From Roseicyclus persicicus (lineage in GTDB: Bacteria > Pseudomonadota > Alphaproteobacteria > Rhodobacterales > Rhodobacteraceae): 64,000 nt of DNA. The position numbers and the translations under genes are program-made. Of the stretch, positions 47,757 to 56,935 are shown piece by piece. Numbering within the stretch: the stretch's first letter is position 1; each line of letters opens with the position of its first letter. The notes beneath the pieces were generated by a model, which did no database searches, was not told the DNA's origin, and saw only the letters and a program-made list of their open reading frames with translations. The DNA lies in the NCBI RefSeq assembly GCF_012395815.1, contig NZ_JAAZQQ010000002.1, positions 829,758 through 893,757 on the forward strand, written 5' to 3'.

Positions 47757-48530
47757 ATGATCGTAACCATCCCCAACAGTTTGGCACCCGCTTCAATTCT
47801 GGCGTTCGCTGCCAAGTTGGAAGATTTGCCGGTGGCAGACATCTATGAGTTCGACTTCGGTCGCGCGCGATGGTTTCCGCCATTTTCGATGTTGCTTCTT
47901 GCCATCATTCTAAAGCGTTTTCGGGACGCGCGCCCAGACTGCCGCTGTCGCGCGCGAAACCACGATCACCACACCTAAGCTGCTCATCTCGGCTTCTTTC
48001 GCTCATTTGGCTTGCGGCACGGCAATGCGCCCGGGGCAGCCCAAGGAAACGATAACTACGTGCCAATCACAGCGCTAGATGTCGGGGAGACTAGACGAGA
48101 GGCAGCCGACCGTTGGATCGACGTTGGTGATGTGATTGAAGCTAAAGCGCGCGAGCTTGCAGGAGTCCTGACCCGAACGGATCAGGGCGCGTTGTTCGAC
48201 ACGCTCTCTTACTCGATACGTGAGATCGTCCGAAACACCGCGGAACACAGCGAAGCCCCGGAGCTTCTCATCTGTGCCCAGTATTGGCCAAGCAGGAAGG
48301 AGGTCGAGGTAGGTTTTGCTGACGCCGGTATCGGCATCATGAGCAGCCTCCGCCGCAACCCAGACTTCGCAGAGTTGGATGAGCGTCAGGCCATACAGGC
48401 GGCTTTAATGCCGGGGGTGTCCGGCAATCCGTTTGCCGGTATGGGCACCGACATTTGGCAAAATTCTGGCTATTGCGGTCTCCTTCTTTCTGGTGATGCC
48501 GATGGCTGGCAGACGATAGCGCAACGGTAA
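47757..48530 (+). pseudogene. Broken STAS-like/HATPase gene
   Basis: Two open stretches in one frame (47757-47978 and from 48012) are separated by a single TAA at 47976-47978. Read through it, the protein continues naturally as HHT-stop-AAHLGFFRSFGLRHGNAPGA, so a Tyr codon may have become a stop. The second part has the GHKL ATPase N-box SIREIVRNTAEHSEAPEL and GFADAGIGIMSSL. The 3' end also appears abrupt after MGTDIWQNSGYCG. Only a sequencing check can exclude an error. Function before loss would be a cytoplasmic ATP-binding protein. Confidence 0.65.
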
Positions 48531-48555
48531 CGGGAGGGTCGCGGCACAGGACGCG

Positions 48556-49092
48556 TTACGGCCTCTCCAGCTCCATGATGAAATAGTGCAGATGTGGACG
48601 CAGCATCGGCTGATCGAGAAAGGTCGTCGTTTCCAAAGGCCCCGCGACCTCGACAAGACCGAGCTTGGGGTAGAGACTGCTCATCTCGACATTGGACGTC
48701 AGCGTATCGGCGACCAGCCTTTTCAGACCCATCTTGCGCGCAGCCGCTATGCGCGCTTCGATCAGCCGACGACCGGTGCCGGTGCCCCGCGCAGCCTTGG
48801 TGACGAAGACCCGTTTCAACTCGCCAGTATCGGGGTCCAACCGTTTCATCATGCCGCACCCGCCAATCTGACCGGCCTCGTCGCGCGCCAGAACAAGGCA
48901 GCCATCGGGCGGCAGGTAGTCCTCCGCGTGTGCCCAGAATTCGGCAAGCGCGCTTTGCAGCGCGGCTGTATCGATCCCGAGACCCATGTCCTGCATCCGC
49001 TGGACAGTGTTGGTGTAGTGTTGGGTCAGGATGGCGTTCAGGTCATCCTTTCGGGGCAGTCGGTCGCAGTTTACAATTTCGATCGTGTTCAT
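48556..49092 (-). CDS. GNAT-family N-acetyltransferase
   Basis: This 178-residue protein has a GNAT fold with an acetyl-CoA loop in VTKAARGTGTGRRLIEARIA preceded by LKRVF. It continues MGLKRLVADTLTSN and SSLYPKLGLVEV. The substrate is unknown. ATG 49092 starts MNTIEIVNCDRLPRK; codons before it are not conserved. It starts a GC-rich minus-strand block different in composition from the Hsp70 region. Confidence 0.9.
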   Translation of the reverse strand: MNTIEIVNCDRLPRKDDLNAILTQHYTNTVQRMQDMGLGIDTAALQSALAEFWAHAEDYLPPDGCLVLARDEAGQIGGCGMMKRLDPDTGELKRVFVTKAARGTGTGRRLIEARIAAARKMGLKRLVADTLTSNVEMSSLYPKLGLVEVAGPLETTTFLDQPMLRPHLHYFIMELERP

Positions 49093-49156
49093 CGCACGGT
49101 CCTTATCTTCGGCCGCTTGCGGGCAGCGGGGTTTGTGCCTGACCACCGGTGCCGCA

Positions 49157-50221
49157 TCAGGTCAGGCACTTGTCGAGGCAGTCCATCCAGTTCTCCCGCG
49201 CCAGCTTGGCAATCAGCGGCGCGTCGTAGCCATGCGCGCCCATCGCCTCGAAGAGAAGTGGAACGCCGGTCACGTCGCCGATGAGATCGGGCAGCACGCA
49301 GCCGTCGAAATCCGAGCCGAGGCCGACGTGATCCTCCCCCGCCTCGGCGATCAGATGGTCGAGGTGGCGGAGCATCGTGTCCCAACCCGGGCCGCCATCG
49401 GCCCTGCCGTCCGTGTTCAGGTAGAAGGTCGCGAAGTTGAAACCGACCATGCCGCCGCGCTCGCGGATCATGTGGAGCTGCCGGTCGGTCAGGTTGCGCG
49501 GACTGGGGCAGAGCCCGTGGGCGTTGGAATGGGTCGCGACGAGCGGTGCAGTCGAGACGCGGGCCACGTCGTCGAACCCATTTTCGTTCAAGTGCGACAG
49601 GTCAATCAGGATGCCGAGGTCGTCGCAGAGGCGGACGAGGTCGATGCCTTTGCCGGTGAGGCCGGGCCCCGTATCGGGCGAGCCGGGAAAGGCCATCGGC
49701 ACGCCGTGGCCGAAGATCGTGGGCCTGCTCCAGACCGGGCCGAGCGACCGCAGGCCCATGTCATGGAAGAGGTGGAGCGCGTCGAGATCGGGGCCGATGG
49801 CCTCCGCGCCCTCCATGTGCATGACGCCTGCGATGGTGCCCACCTCCAACGCGGAGCGGATCTCGAGCACGGAGCGGCAGACGCGGAAATCCCGCGGCGC
49901 CGCCCGCGCCATCCAGTGCAGAAGCCCGGCCATGGCGAGCGCGTCGGGTTGGGCCTGCGCGTGCGTCATCTCGGGCGGCATCGGAAGCGCATAGGGCGGG
50001 TCGGCCATCAGCGCCTTGAAGTCGGGCGGCGGGCCGCTCGATGCCGGCGGCACGAAGATCGCGAAGAGCCCGCCCGCGAAGCCAGAGGCCTTCATTCGGG
50101 CGAGGTCGAGATGGCCGCGGCCCGTCGCGCCGAGCCAGGTCTCCTCGCGCGGGGCAGGCGTCTTCAGCAGCCGCAGGAGGAAATCGTTGTGGCCGTCGAA
50201 GAAGGGAACGAGGGCGGTCAT
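49157..50221 (-). CDS. M19 membrane-type dipeptidase
   Basis: This 354-residue zinc dipeptidase has metal ligands in FDGHNDFLL, GVMHMEGAEAI, LIDLSHLNENG and VATHSNAHGLCPSPRN, with the conserved GLGSDFDG near the end. No signal peptide is visible, so it may be cytoplasmic. Its start overlaps the stop of the ChaC-type gene by four bases, which suggests coupled function: Cys-Gly released from glutathione could be its substrate. Confidence 0.93.
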   Translation of the reverse strand: MTALVPFFDGHNDFLLRLLKTPAPREETWLGATGRGHLDLARMKASGFAGGLFAIFVPPASSGPPPDFKALMADPPYALPMPPEMTHAQAQPDALAMAGLLHWMARAAPRDFRVCRSVLEIRSALEVGTIAGVMHMEGAEAIGPDLDALHLFHDMGLRSLGPVWSRPTIFGHGVPMAFPGSPDTGPGLTGKGIDLVRLCDDLGILIDLSHLNENGFDDVARVSTAPLVATHSNAHGLCPSPRNLTDRQLHMIRERGGMVGFNFATFYLNTDGRADGGPGWDTMLRHLDHLIAEAGEDHVGLGSDFDGCVLPDLIGDVTGVPLLFEAMGAHGYDAPLIAKLARENWMDCLDKCLT

Positions 50222-50958
50222 GCGGATGTCGTCCCGCGTGCCAGTGCCGCGCGATGGGCATCGACGTCGCTCAGGAGCTGCGTGCAATGGGCATCGACGA
50301 TCCCGAGAAGCAGGAGATGCTCGACGATGCCGGCGAGGTAGTCCCGGCTGGTGCCGAGGTCGCCCGCCCCGTGGGCGACGTAGCGGACCTGTTCCTCGTG
50401 CGTCAGGTCCGGGCGGATATCGGGCACGGCGTGATCCGCGAGAAAGCTCAGCGCGCGGACCTCCGCGCCGTCGATGCGGGCCGGGACGAACCGCGCGAGA
50501 TAGCCGGGCGCCAGCATCTCGCGCTGAAACAGGATGTCGATCTCGGTCTCCACATCCGCCGCGGCAATCCGGAAGGCCAGCCCATCGCAGCCGTCGCCCG
50601 CATCCAGCGTCGCCATCAGGCCCGGCGCCTCCATCGTTCCGCGGCCGCCCCGGTATTCAACGAGGATCAGGCGGCGGGCATGCCCCGCGACATGCGCGCG
50701 CCGCACCTCGGCGAAGCGCAGGGCGGGGTTCCACATCAGCGATCCATAGCCGAAAACCCAGAGGTCGCCGGAATGGCCTGCCAGCGCCTCGGCCCGCAGC
50801 GCCGCGCGCCGTGCTTCGGGATACACCCAGTCCCGCAAATGCGGCTCCTGCGCGACGAGGTCCGCGGCGCGGAAGGTCCGGAAGGGCGAGGTTTCGGGAT
50901 CCGCGATCCGGTCGCGCAGTTCGGGATGGTGGACGAACGGGTCGGGCATGTCAGCCAA
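50218..50958 (-). CDS. ChaC-type gamma-glutamylcyclotransferase
   Basis: This 246-residue protein has the family loop VFGYGSLMWNPAL and ILVEYRGGRGTMEAPGLMAT. ChaC enzymes cleave glutathione to 5-oxoproline and Cys-Gly. The N-terminal 60 residues precede the canonical start of the fold. Glutathione specificity is inferred. The start MADMPDPFVHHPELR is preferred. Confidence 0.9.
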   Translation of the reverse strand: MADMPDPFVHHPELRDRIADPETSPFRTFRAADLVAQEPHLRDWVYPEARRAALRAEALAGHSGDLWVFGYGSLMWNPALRFAEVRRAHVAGHARRLILVEYRGGRGTMEAPGLMATLDAGDGCDGLAFRIAAADVETEIDILFQREMLAPGYLARFVPARIDGAEVRALSFLADHAVPDIRPDLTHEEQVRYVAHGAGDLGTSRDYLAGIVEHLLLLGIVDAHCTQLLSDVDAHRAALARGTTSA

Positions 50959-51115
50959 GGCGGTTCTCCTTCGCGTCGCCGCGGGACGCGGTGATGGCCA
51001 GGCCGATGACGGTGCCCGGAAAACGCAGATGGCTCAATTCAGGCATGCCCTGCCCTTCCTTTTCCTGGGGCGTTCGAGTCGCGCGGACCCATCGCCGCGG
51101 CGCGGGCCGCCCGCC

Positions 51116-51991
51116 TCAGCCACGGCCGGCATTTCCCCATTCAAGCCAGGCGCGTTCCTCGCGCGTCAGGGCTACGGCCATCTTGGCATCATAGGCCGCG
51201 AGGTCATCATCGGTCAGCACGCCCTCCCACTTGCGCGACGTCGCGCTGTCGAAGAAGCCCGCATCGGCCTTCCAGAACCCCTGTCCGGCCGACGGCGTGA
51301 AACGGGCGGCGTTGGCCTTCATGCTGGCGAATGTCGCGGCCTCGGTGATGGCTGCCATGACCCCGGCCGGATGGGCGATGCCGACATGCGCGGCCAGCGA
51401 CGCCACGGCCCCCGGAAGATCCCGCAACATGTCGGCATAGTGCAGCCGGATCAGGTTCTCGCGGGGCTCGCGCGACAGTGTGCAGCGGTAGTGGTCAAGG
51501 ATCGGCCCGAGGCCGCGATGATCGACGTCTTCCGCCAGAAACTCCTGAAAGCTCTCGGACGGGTTTTCCGACAGAGCGGCCTGTCCGACGTCGCGGGCCA
51601 TGTTGGCCAGATGCTTGCGGTAGGAGAAATGCACGTCGATCGGGTGCCGATAGACCGTGACATATCGCACTTGCGGCCAGAAGGGGATGCCATCGAAAGG
51701 CGTGTGCGTCTTGACCTGCCGCCTGTGTTCCTGCGCCTCGAGCCTCGCCATGACCTCGCCGAGATCGCGAATTGTGATGTCGATCCAGGGTGATTTCATC
51801 GAGGTCTGCGCGTCCACCTCCGGGTCACCCGCGATCAGCATGGCAAGGATGCCTTGTGTCCAGGTCGTGCCCGACTTGGGCGGGGTCGAGACCACGATAT
51901 CCCCCGCGCGCGGCACGAAGGCGTCCCAGCGGGCGCTGTCGGACACGGAATCGGTATAGATGCGGCGGCGTGGTTCGGGGGTGGCGGACAT
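51116..51991 (-). CDS. Sulfotransferase-domain protein
   Basis: This 291-residue enzyme of the aryl/alcohol sulfotransferase type transfers sulfate from PAPS. The 5'-phosphosulfate loop STPPKSGTTWTQGIL and the 3'-phosphate region VTVYRHPIDVHFSYRKH are clear, and the C-terminal part includes FWKADAGFFDSATSRKWEG. The acceptor is unknown. ATG 51991 (MSATPEPR) is chosen over the upstream ATG 52006. Confidence 0.9.
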   Translation of the reverse strand: MSATPEPRRRIYTDSVSDSARWDAFVPRAGDIVVSTPPKSGTTWTQGILAMLIAGDPEVDAQTSMKSPWIDITIRDLGEVMARLEAQEHRRQVKTHTPFDGIPFWPQVRYVTVYRHPIDVHFSYRKHLANMARDVGQAALSENPSESFQEFLAEDVDHRGLGPILDHYRCTLSREPRENLIRLHYADMLRDLPGAVASLAAHVGIAHPAGVMAAITEAATFASMKANAARFTPSAGQGFWKADAGFFDSATSRKWEGVLTDDDLAAYDAKMAVALTREERAWLEWGNAGRG

Positions 51992-52072
51992 GCGTGCCTC
52001 CATCATTGCGGCGTCAAGGCGCGGGTGTCATGACCCCGCGGCGCACCGCGCGGGCATCGGCGAAGGGTTGGC

Positions 52073-52456
52073 TCAAGGTGCCACTTGGCGGGCGTAATCG
52101 GCGGCGTCGAACCACCCGCGGGAGGCTGCGACCTTGCCGTCCGCGTCGATATCCCATTCCTCCCAGCCCGTGATTAGGAGGGGGTTGCCTGTTCCGGCAT
52201 GGTGGCCAGTGAAGGTCCACAGGTAGACGACATGATCGCCCGCGACGCGCAGCCCGTCGCAGGTCAGGGTCAGGTCGGGCACATCTGCGAAAAATCCCTC
52301 GGCCATGGCCTGCACGCCCGCGCGACCCGTCCAGGGCGTGCCCCGGTTGATGACGATGCCGCCGGTCTCGGCGTAGAACGACGCCACGGCCGAGGCCGAG
52401 CCGCTGTTCCACGCGGCCGTGTAGGCGGCGGCAATCGCCGCGATGGACTCGGTCAT
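52073..52456 (-). CDS. SnoaL/NTF2-like protein
   Basis: This 127-residue protein of the NTF2-like fold begins TESIAAIAAAYTAAWNSGSA and contains GVQAMAEGFFADVPDLTLTC and HVVYLWTFTGHHAGTGNP, matching SnoaL-like domains with small-molecule pockets. Enzymatic activity is unknown. It overlaps the CrtA-like gene by four bases. Confidence 0.85.
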   Translation of the reverse strand: MTESIAAIAAAYTAAWNSGSASAVASFYAETGGIVINRGTPWTGRAGVQAMAEGFFADVPDLTLTCDGLRVAGDHVVYLWTFTGHHAGTGNPLLITGWEEWDIDADGKVAASRGWFDAADYARQVAP

Positions 52457-53190
52457 GTCATGGCTCCTTCCTGCAATTCAGCGAACGGATCGCCGTTCCA
52501 ATCCCCATGGCTGCGCAGCGCCCGCAGGCGGGTGAAGGACGAATGGTCGAACATCAGCCCTGCGCGGCTCTGCTCCATCCGGGCGCGGTGACGGCCGTCG
52601 TGATAGGCGGCCTCGCGCATCGCCTCGTCCGAGCGCCAGAGCGAGCAAGTGAAGCCCTCGCGTCCGTCGGGGCCGTTGAATACGTCGTTGCGCAGGTTCG
52701 AGGGCAGCGCACCGTACCACGCCATCACCTCCGACACGCCTTCGACAAACAGCCGGATGCGGGGCAGCATCCGGTCCTCGCGCGACAGGAACCCCGCCGT
52801 GGTGACGACCACCAGCGGGCCGCCGGGATCGGCCGGGGCGGGACGCACGGCGGTGCCATCCTCGACATGGCCGCGCCAGTTGACCTTGCCCCGATGGGAG
52901 ACCGGGATGGCAAGGCAGTGCCACGCCGCGACGGCTTCCGCCAGCCACGGCATCGCAGCGCCCGGATCGCACAGCATGGCCTCGGCGTCGGCACGACTGT
53001 CCCAGATCCCCAGCCCGCCCCAGATCTCGGAGGTCAGGGTCGTCAAGCCGTCCGCGCCGGGCGTATGCTGCGGGCAGAACCGCCAGACCGCAGCGCCGGG
53101 CAGAGCCGGAAAGCTGCGGTCCCGCGCGGCGATCGGCGCGGCGAAGCGCACCCGGTGGAGCGTGATCCAGTCGTGGTCCTGCTTGGTCAT
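52453..53190 (-). CDS. CrtA/monooxygenase-like dimeric barrel protein
   Basis: This 245-residue protein resembles spheroidene monooxygenase-like proteins: FTCSLWRSDEAMREAAYHDG and a C-terminal SFTRLRAL. The carotenoid role is unlikely because no crt gene is nearby. Two ferredoxin-like halves are suggested. I infer an oxygenase or heme-binding fold only from resemblance. Confidence 0.6.
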   Translation of the reverse strand: MTKQDHDWITLHRVRFAAPIAARDRSFPALPGAAVWRFCPQHTPGADGLTTLTSEIWGGLGIWDSRADAEAMLCDPGAAMPWLAEAVAAWHCLAIPVSHRGKVNWRGHVEDGTAVRPAPADPGGPLVVVTTAGFLSREDRMLPRIRLFVEGVSEVMAWYGALPSNLRNDVFNGPDGREGFTCSLWRSDEAMREAAYHDGRHRARMEQSRAGLMFDHSSFTRLRALRSHGDWNGDPFAELQEGAMT

Positions 53191-53239
53191 GTCCGTTCAT
53201 GTGCCCCTTGCTGCAACGATCACCGCAACATGGGCCACG

Positions 53240-53572
53240 CTACCCGTGCGGCGCCTTGTACGCGCCGGTGACTTGGCCCGCCTTCTTCAGGGCGGCCATC
53301 GCATCGGACGGCGTCATCAGCTTGGTCGTCGCCGAGGCCGAGACCGTGCCGGCCGAGGCCACGGCCGCGGCGCCCGCCATCATGAACATGTCGTCCGGTC
53401 CCTCGATCAGGCAGACCACGTCGTACTGGCCGAAGGAAAAGAACAGGTGGTGCAGCTTGCCGCCAAGCGCCTCGATCAGCTTGCGCGCAGCCGCCTCGCG
53501 GTCGCTCGGGTTGGCGACCATCCCCTTGATAGCATCGCTGGAATAGGCCAGTTGGTACAGATAAAAAGACAT
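53240..53572 (-). CDS. GYD-domain protein
   Basis: This 110-residue protein starts MSFYLYQLAYSSDAIKGMVA and has FFSFGQYDVVCLIEGPDDMF, the usual GYD body. Such proteins form ferredoxin-like dimers of unknown role. It lies 122 bases downstream of the wHTH-TPR regulator and is probably its target operon start. Confidence 0.88.
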   Translation of the reverse strand: MSFYLYQLAYSSDAIKGMVANPSDREAAARKLIEALGGKLHHLFFSFGQYDVVCLIEGPDDMFMMAGAAAVASAGTVSASATTKLMTPSDAMAALKKAGQVTGAYKAPHG

Positions 53573-53694
53573 TATGGGTTCTCCCTTGCGACGACCGGCG
53601 GCGTGATGCCGTTCGGTCCTCGGTCAGGGTGGCGCAGCCGGGACGGGGGCGTCACCCAGCGCGGATAAAAAGATATAAACCGCGGGTTGCGCCG

Positions 53695-55245
53695 CTACCT
53701 GAGCGTATCCGCCGCCTCGGCCGGAGCGAGGCCGGCGGCGATGCGAAAGAAGGTATTCGCGCGCGCCAGGTAGTCGGGGTTCGAGGCGAGCCATCGGCCC
53801 GCAAGCCGCGCCTCGACCAGCGTCGGCGCGATCTCGGCGACCCGTGCGAAGGCCGCTTCTGCCCGGTCGATGCGCCCGGCGCCGACCCAGGCGATCGCGC
53901 CGAGGATCAGGGGCGTGGCGCTGCTCGCGGCCTCCGCCAGCGCCGCTTCCGCCGCCTGCGCGGCCGCGTCGTAGTCGCGCACGGCGAACTGCGCAAAGCC
54001 AAGCGCCGCGAGGAGGGAGCCGCGCGAGGGATCGCGCGGGGAGCGGCGCAGCGCGGCCTCGGCCAGCGGGACACCGCGCCCGGCATCGCCATGGAAACCC
54101 TCGTAGAGCCCAAGCCACGCCAGCGTCACCGCGCAATTCGGGTTCATCTCGTGCGCCTGCCGAAGCTCGGGCAGGCCCGCGCCTGCATCCTGGTTTATGA
54201 AGTGCAGGAGCGCCCTGAGCCGCCGCGCGTGGTGGTCAGTCGGATCGGCGGCGATGGCGTTCGTGGCCGCGTCGATGCCGCCGGCAAGCGTGTCTGGCAC
54301 GGAGGGCGTGGTGGCGTGATAGACGTTCCACCACGCGACCCAGGCCAGCACGCGCCACGCGAGGCCGGAGGCAGGATCGCGTTCAAGCGCCGCCCGTGCC
54401 AACCTCGCCGCCTCCTCGCGCGGGAGGGGGTCGTAGGCCATGTCGCCCGCGGAGATCACTGACCAGCCCCGCAGCGCGAGGCCGTGCGCGGTCAGGTCCT
54501 CTGGCGCGGCGATGCGGATGCGCTCGGCCTCGGCCCGGTCGATCTGCGGCGCGAGGCAGGTCACGATCGCCCGCGCCACGCGGGCCTGCGTGTCGAAATG
54601 CCCGGCAAGGTCGCGGTCGAAGACCTCGGCCCAGACATGCCGCCCGGTATGGGCGTCGATCAGCTGCGCGGTGACGCGCACACGGTCGGCCGTGGCGCGG
54701 ACACTGCCCTCCACGACGTAGCGGACGCCCAGTTCGCGCGAGATGACCCTGAGGTCGCGCGGCATGCCCCGGTAGACGAAGGCCGAGTTGCGCGCCACGA
54801 CGAAGAGGTCGCGGAACCGGGACAATTCCGTCGTGATGTCCTCGACGAAGCCGTCCGCCATCCAGGACAGCGTGGGGTCGCCGCCGAGATCCGCGAAAGG
54901 CAGGACGACGACCGAGGGCCGGTCGGGAAGGCCGGGCGCCAGCGGACCGGACGACGAGACCTCCAGCGCGAAACGCAGGCCGCGTCCCGGCACAGTGACG
55001 ATCGCGTCAGGCCCCAACAACCGCCGAAGGTTCGCGAGCTGTACGTTCAGGTTGTTCTCGCCCACGACGGTATCCGGCCAGACCGCGGCCATAATCTCGT
55101 CACGCCCCACCACGCGGTCCCGGCAGGTGATCAGAAGATCGAGAAGATCGAAGGCGCGCGCGCCGATCACGACGTCTTCGCCGCCCCGCACGAGGCGCCG
55201 CGCGCGGCGCTGCAACGTGAATTCTGTGAAATGAACGCAGTCCAT
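53695..55245 (-). CDS. wHTH-TolB-like-TPR regulator
   Basis: This 516-residue regulator begins with an OmpR/CadC-type winged helix (MDCVHFTEFTLQRRARRLVR, RDEIMAAVWPDTVVGENNLN). A TolB-like or adenylate-cyclase-associated region follows (SVVVLPFADLGGDPTLSWMA, VRYVVEGSVRATADRVRVTA). The C-terminus holds TPR-like helices to about residue 516. No TM segment is visible. It is the first gene of the minus-strand block and probably controls GYD, CrtA-like and neighbouring genes. The start is uncertain, with GTG 55275 possible. Confidence 0.85.
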   Translation of the reverse strand: MDCVHFTEFTLQRRARRLVRGGEDVVIGARAFDLLDLLITCRDRVVGRDEIMAAVWPDTVVGENNLNVQLANLRRLLGPDAIVTVPGRGLRFALEVSSSGPLAPGLPDRPSVVVLPFADLGGDPTLSWMADGFVEDITTELSRFRDLFVVARNSAFVYRGMPRDLRVISRELGVRYVVEGSVRATADRVRVTAQLIDAHTGRHVWAEVFDRDLAGHFDTQARVARAIVTCLAPQIDRAEAERIRIAAPEDLTAHGLALRGWSVISAGDMAYDPLPREEAARLARAALERDPASGLAWRVLAWVAWWNVYHATTPSVPDTLAGGIDAATNAIAADPTDHHARRLRALLHFINQDAGAGLPELRQAHEMNPNCAVTLAWLGLYEGFHGDAGRGVPLAEAALRRSPRDPSRGSLLAALGFAQFAVRDYDAAAQAAEAALAEAASSATPLILGAIAWVGAGRIDRAEAAFARVAEIAPTLVEARLAGRWLASNPDYLARANTFFRIAAGLAPAEAADTLR

Positions 55246-55971
55246 CGGCAGTTTCGCGGCCCCTCCGGCAGTCACGGTATCAGAGTGAGAACGGGTGGTC
55301 GCCTTTTTCTGGGGGTGCCCACGGTTTAGTGGGGCAGTGGCGACTATGCCGCCGTGGTGTGAAGCGTCCGCGTGCAGCCAAGGACCGTCGGCGACTTGTG
55401 AGAGATTGCCCACCCGAAATGTCCACCTTCGGTAAGTCGTGCCGTGCTGCCGCGACTGGTTGCGAAACGCGGTCGCCACCCGCAGGCAAGTTTCGCGTCA
55501 TCGGTATTGAGCCACACCGCCCGCACGTCACCCAAGATGCGGCAAGATGCATGAATGGCCGCAATACCTCAGTTGCGCCGCAGCGAGTCGACCTTCGGGG
55601 AATGGCAGCTTCGGGCCGATTCCCGCCCTTTGTGGCGGATGCTGCGCGGGACACCAAATTCCGAGAAGGGCTCTCAGGGGTCGTACGCTGCAGCGCGGCG
55701 CGATGTCTGCTGTGTGGCCACCAACGGCCATCCAAGATCACTTGGGCGAGCACTGCGATGTCGGCGTCACTGCATTTCTGGATGTTCAATGCCCAGCTCA
55801 TGCACCAAATCGAAAATTATGGTGCGGAAATTACTTGGGTTTGCCCTTCCCTCACCCTACAAACCACCCGCACAACCACCATCAGTTGCTTCTTGAGGGG
55901 TCGCCACTCCCGTGCTCATCGAGCGGAGGATGCTCCACGCGAGCCACGCAACCGTGAGGCGGGTGCATATC
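55246..55971. other. Gene-poor stretch with degenerate repeat copy 2
   Basis: No convincing gene is seen in this 726-base stretch. Bases 55633-55708 match 35632-35707 in the opposite orientation at about 59 of 76 positions. The flank includes CTTCGGGGAATGGCAGCTTC at 55,593. I read it as a decayed repeat or mobile element remnant. Upstream signals for the wHTH-TPR regulator must also lie here. Confidence 0.6.
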
Positions 55972-56592
55972 TCATGGACCCATACGGCCTTCAGGGTGGA
56001 CAGCCTGATTTGCCGGTGATCTTCGCGTACTGGGCGCGTCGTTCCGCCAAGCGCGCGTCTGGCGTAGCTCGCGTCTGTAAGCCTCCAGCACCTCTTCGTA
56101 CTCGTCGAGCAGCCGCTCCCACTTCCTAACGGACATCCCCTTGGGAGGCGGGTTGAGCGGATTTTCGATGACGAGGTCTGATCCGATGAGTTCTCGTATC
56201 TTGAGCAACCTGCGCCGCATGCGCTCGCGGGGGCTTTCGAACTGTGCGGTGTAGCGAAGTTCGTGACACTTTCGACAGGCGAACGACTTGACCAGGTAGA
56301 GAACCGCACCGCGGGCGCTACAGCGAGGGCAGTGGAGCCAGTATCGGCTTCCACCGAAGTGGGCGGGTGTCTTTGACAGCTCGATACGCTGACGTTCGTC
56401 ACCCCAGCCCGTGTAGAGGGTGAGATCGAGGTAGGTGCCATGACCCTCGATGACTACGGAGAAGTCCAGGCCGGCGGGCCCCTTCTCGAGGCAGAGCGCG
56501 CCGCTGCCGTCATGCAGACCGGCTGCAACGACGTCCTTGATCTTGAACGGTGTGCAGCTCTCGACCAGCCGTCGGGACCCTCTCATCGGCAT
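55972..56592 (-). CDS. Zinc-ribbon hypothetical protein
   Basis: This 206-residue protein has a zinc-ribbon-like pair of motifs, LHCPRCSARGAVLYL and FACRKCHELRYTAQ, in its middle. A basic coiled end (KWERLLDEYEEVLEAYRREL) follows. ATG 56592 has GGAAG seven bases upstream. It is the last gene of the integration module. Nucleic-acid binding is suggested by the ribbon and charge. Confidence 0.75.
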   Translation of the reverse strand: MPMRGSRRLVESCTPFKIKDVVAAGLHDGSGALCLEKGPAGLDFSVVIEGHGTYLDLTLYTGWGDERQRIELSKTPAHFGGSRYWLHCPRCSARGAVLYLVKSFACRKCHELRYTAQFESPRERMRRRLLKIRELIGSDLVIENPLNPPPKGMSVRKWERLLDEYEEVLEAYRRELRQTRAWRNDAPSTRRSPANQAVHPEGRMGP

Positions 56593-56935
56593 CTTCAAGC
56601 TTCCTCGAAATCATTTGAAATCTTGGCGCCGCGAGATCGGGATCTCCAGCCAAAAACCTTCAACTGTTCTAGGTTTCTCGTTCTGCACGGTGGCCCACCC
56701 ATTGGGCCCAAAAAGGTGGCCCTTAAGTTCGCAGAACATTCTCCCGCGCAAATGCGCGCTGCTCGCGTGGTGCAGGGGTGAAGGGGTGATATCGCTTAGG
56801 ATCAAGGAGTGAGATTGAACTATGTCTCCAAGACATAGTCCCATTTTCATTTCCTTCTTAGGAGGCTTTGACCCCTGCACCCCTGCACCCACAAGGCGAC
56901 GAGGGCGTGACAGGGGCGTGTGTGTAGGGGGTATG
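56593..56935. other. Possible origin/regulatory region with repeats
   Basis: This 343-base gap follows the VapE gene. It contains an inverted repeat ACTATGTCT-CCA-AGACATAGT (56819-56839). The direct repeat CCCCTGCACCCCTGCACCC lies at 56,872-56,890, and related GCAGGGGTGAAGGGGTG at 56,772. The short repeats resemble iterons or operators. I see no gene. Confidence 0.4.

Noticed and set aside
52453..53190. Carotenoid monooxygenase function for the CrtA-like gene
   Set aside because: Resemblance is limited and no carotenoid or photosynthesis gene lies nearby, so only a fold-level call is made.
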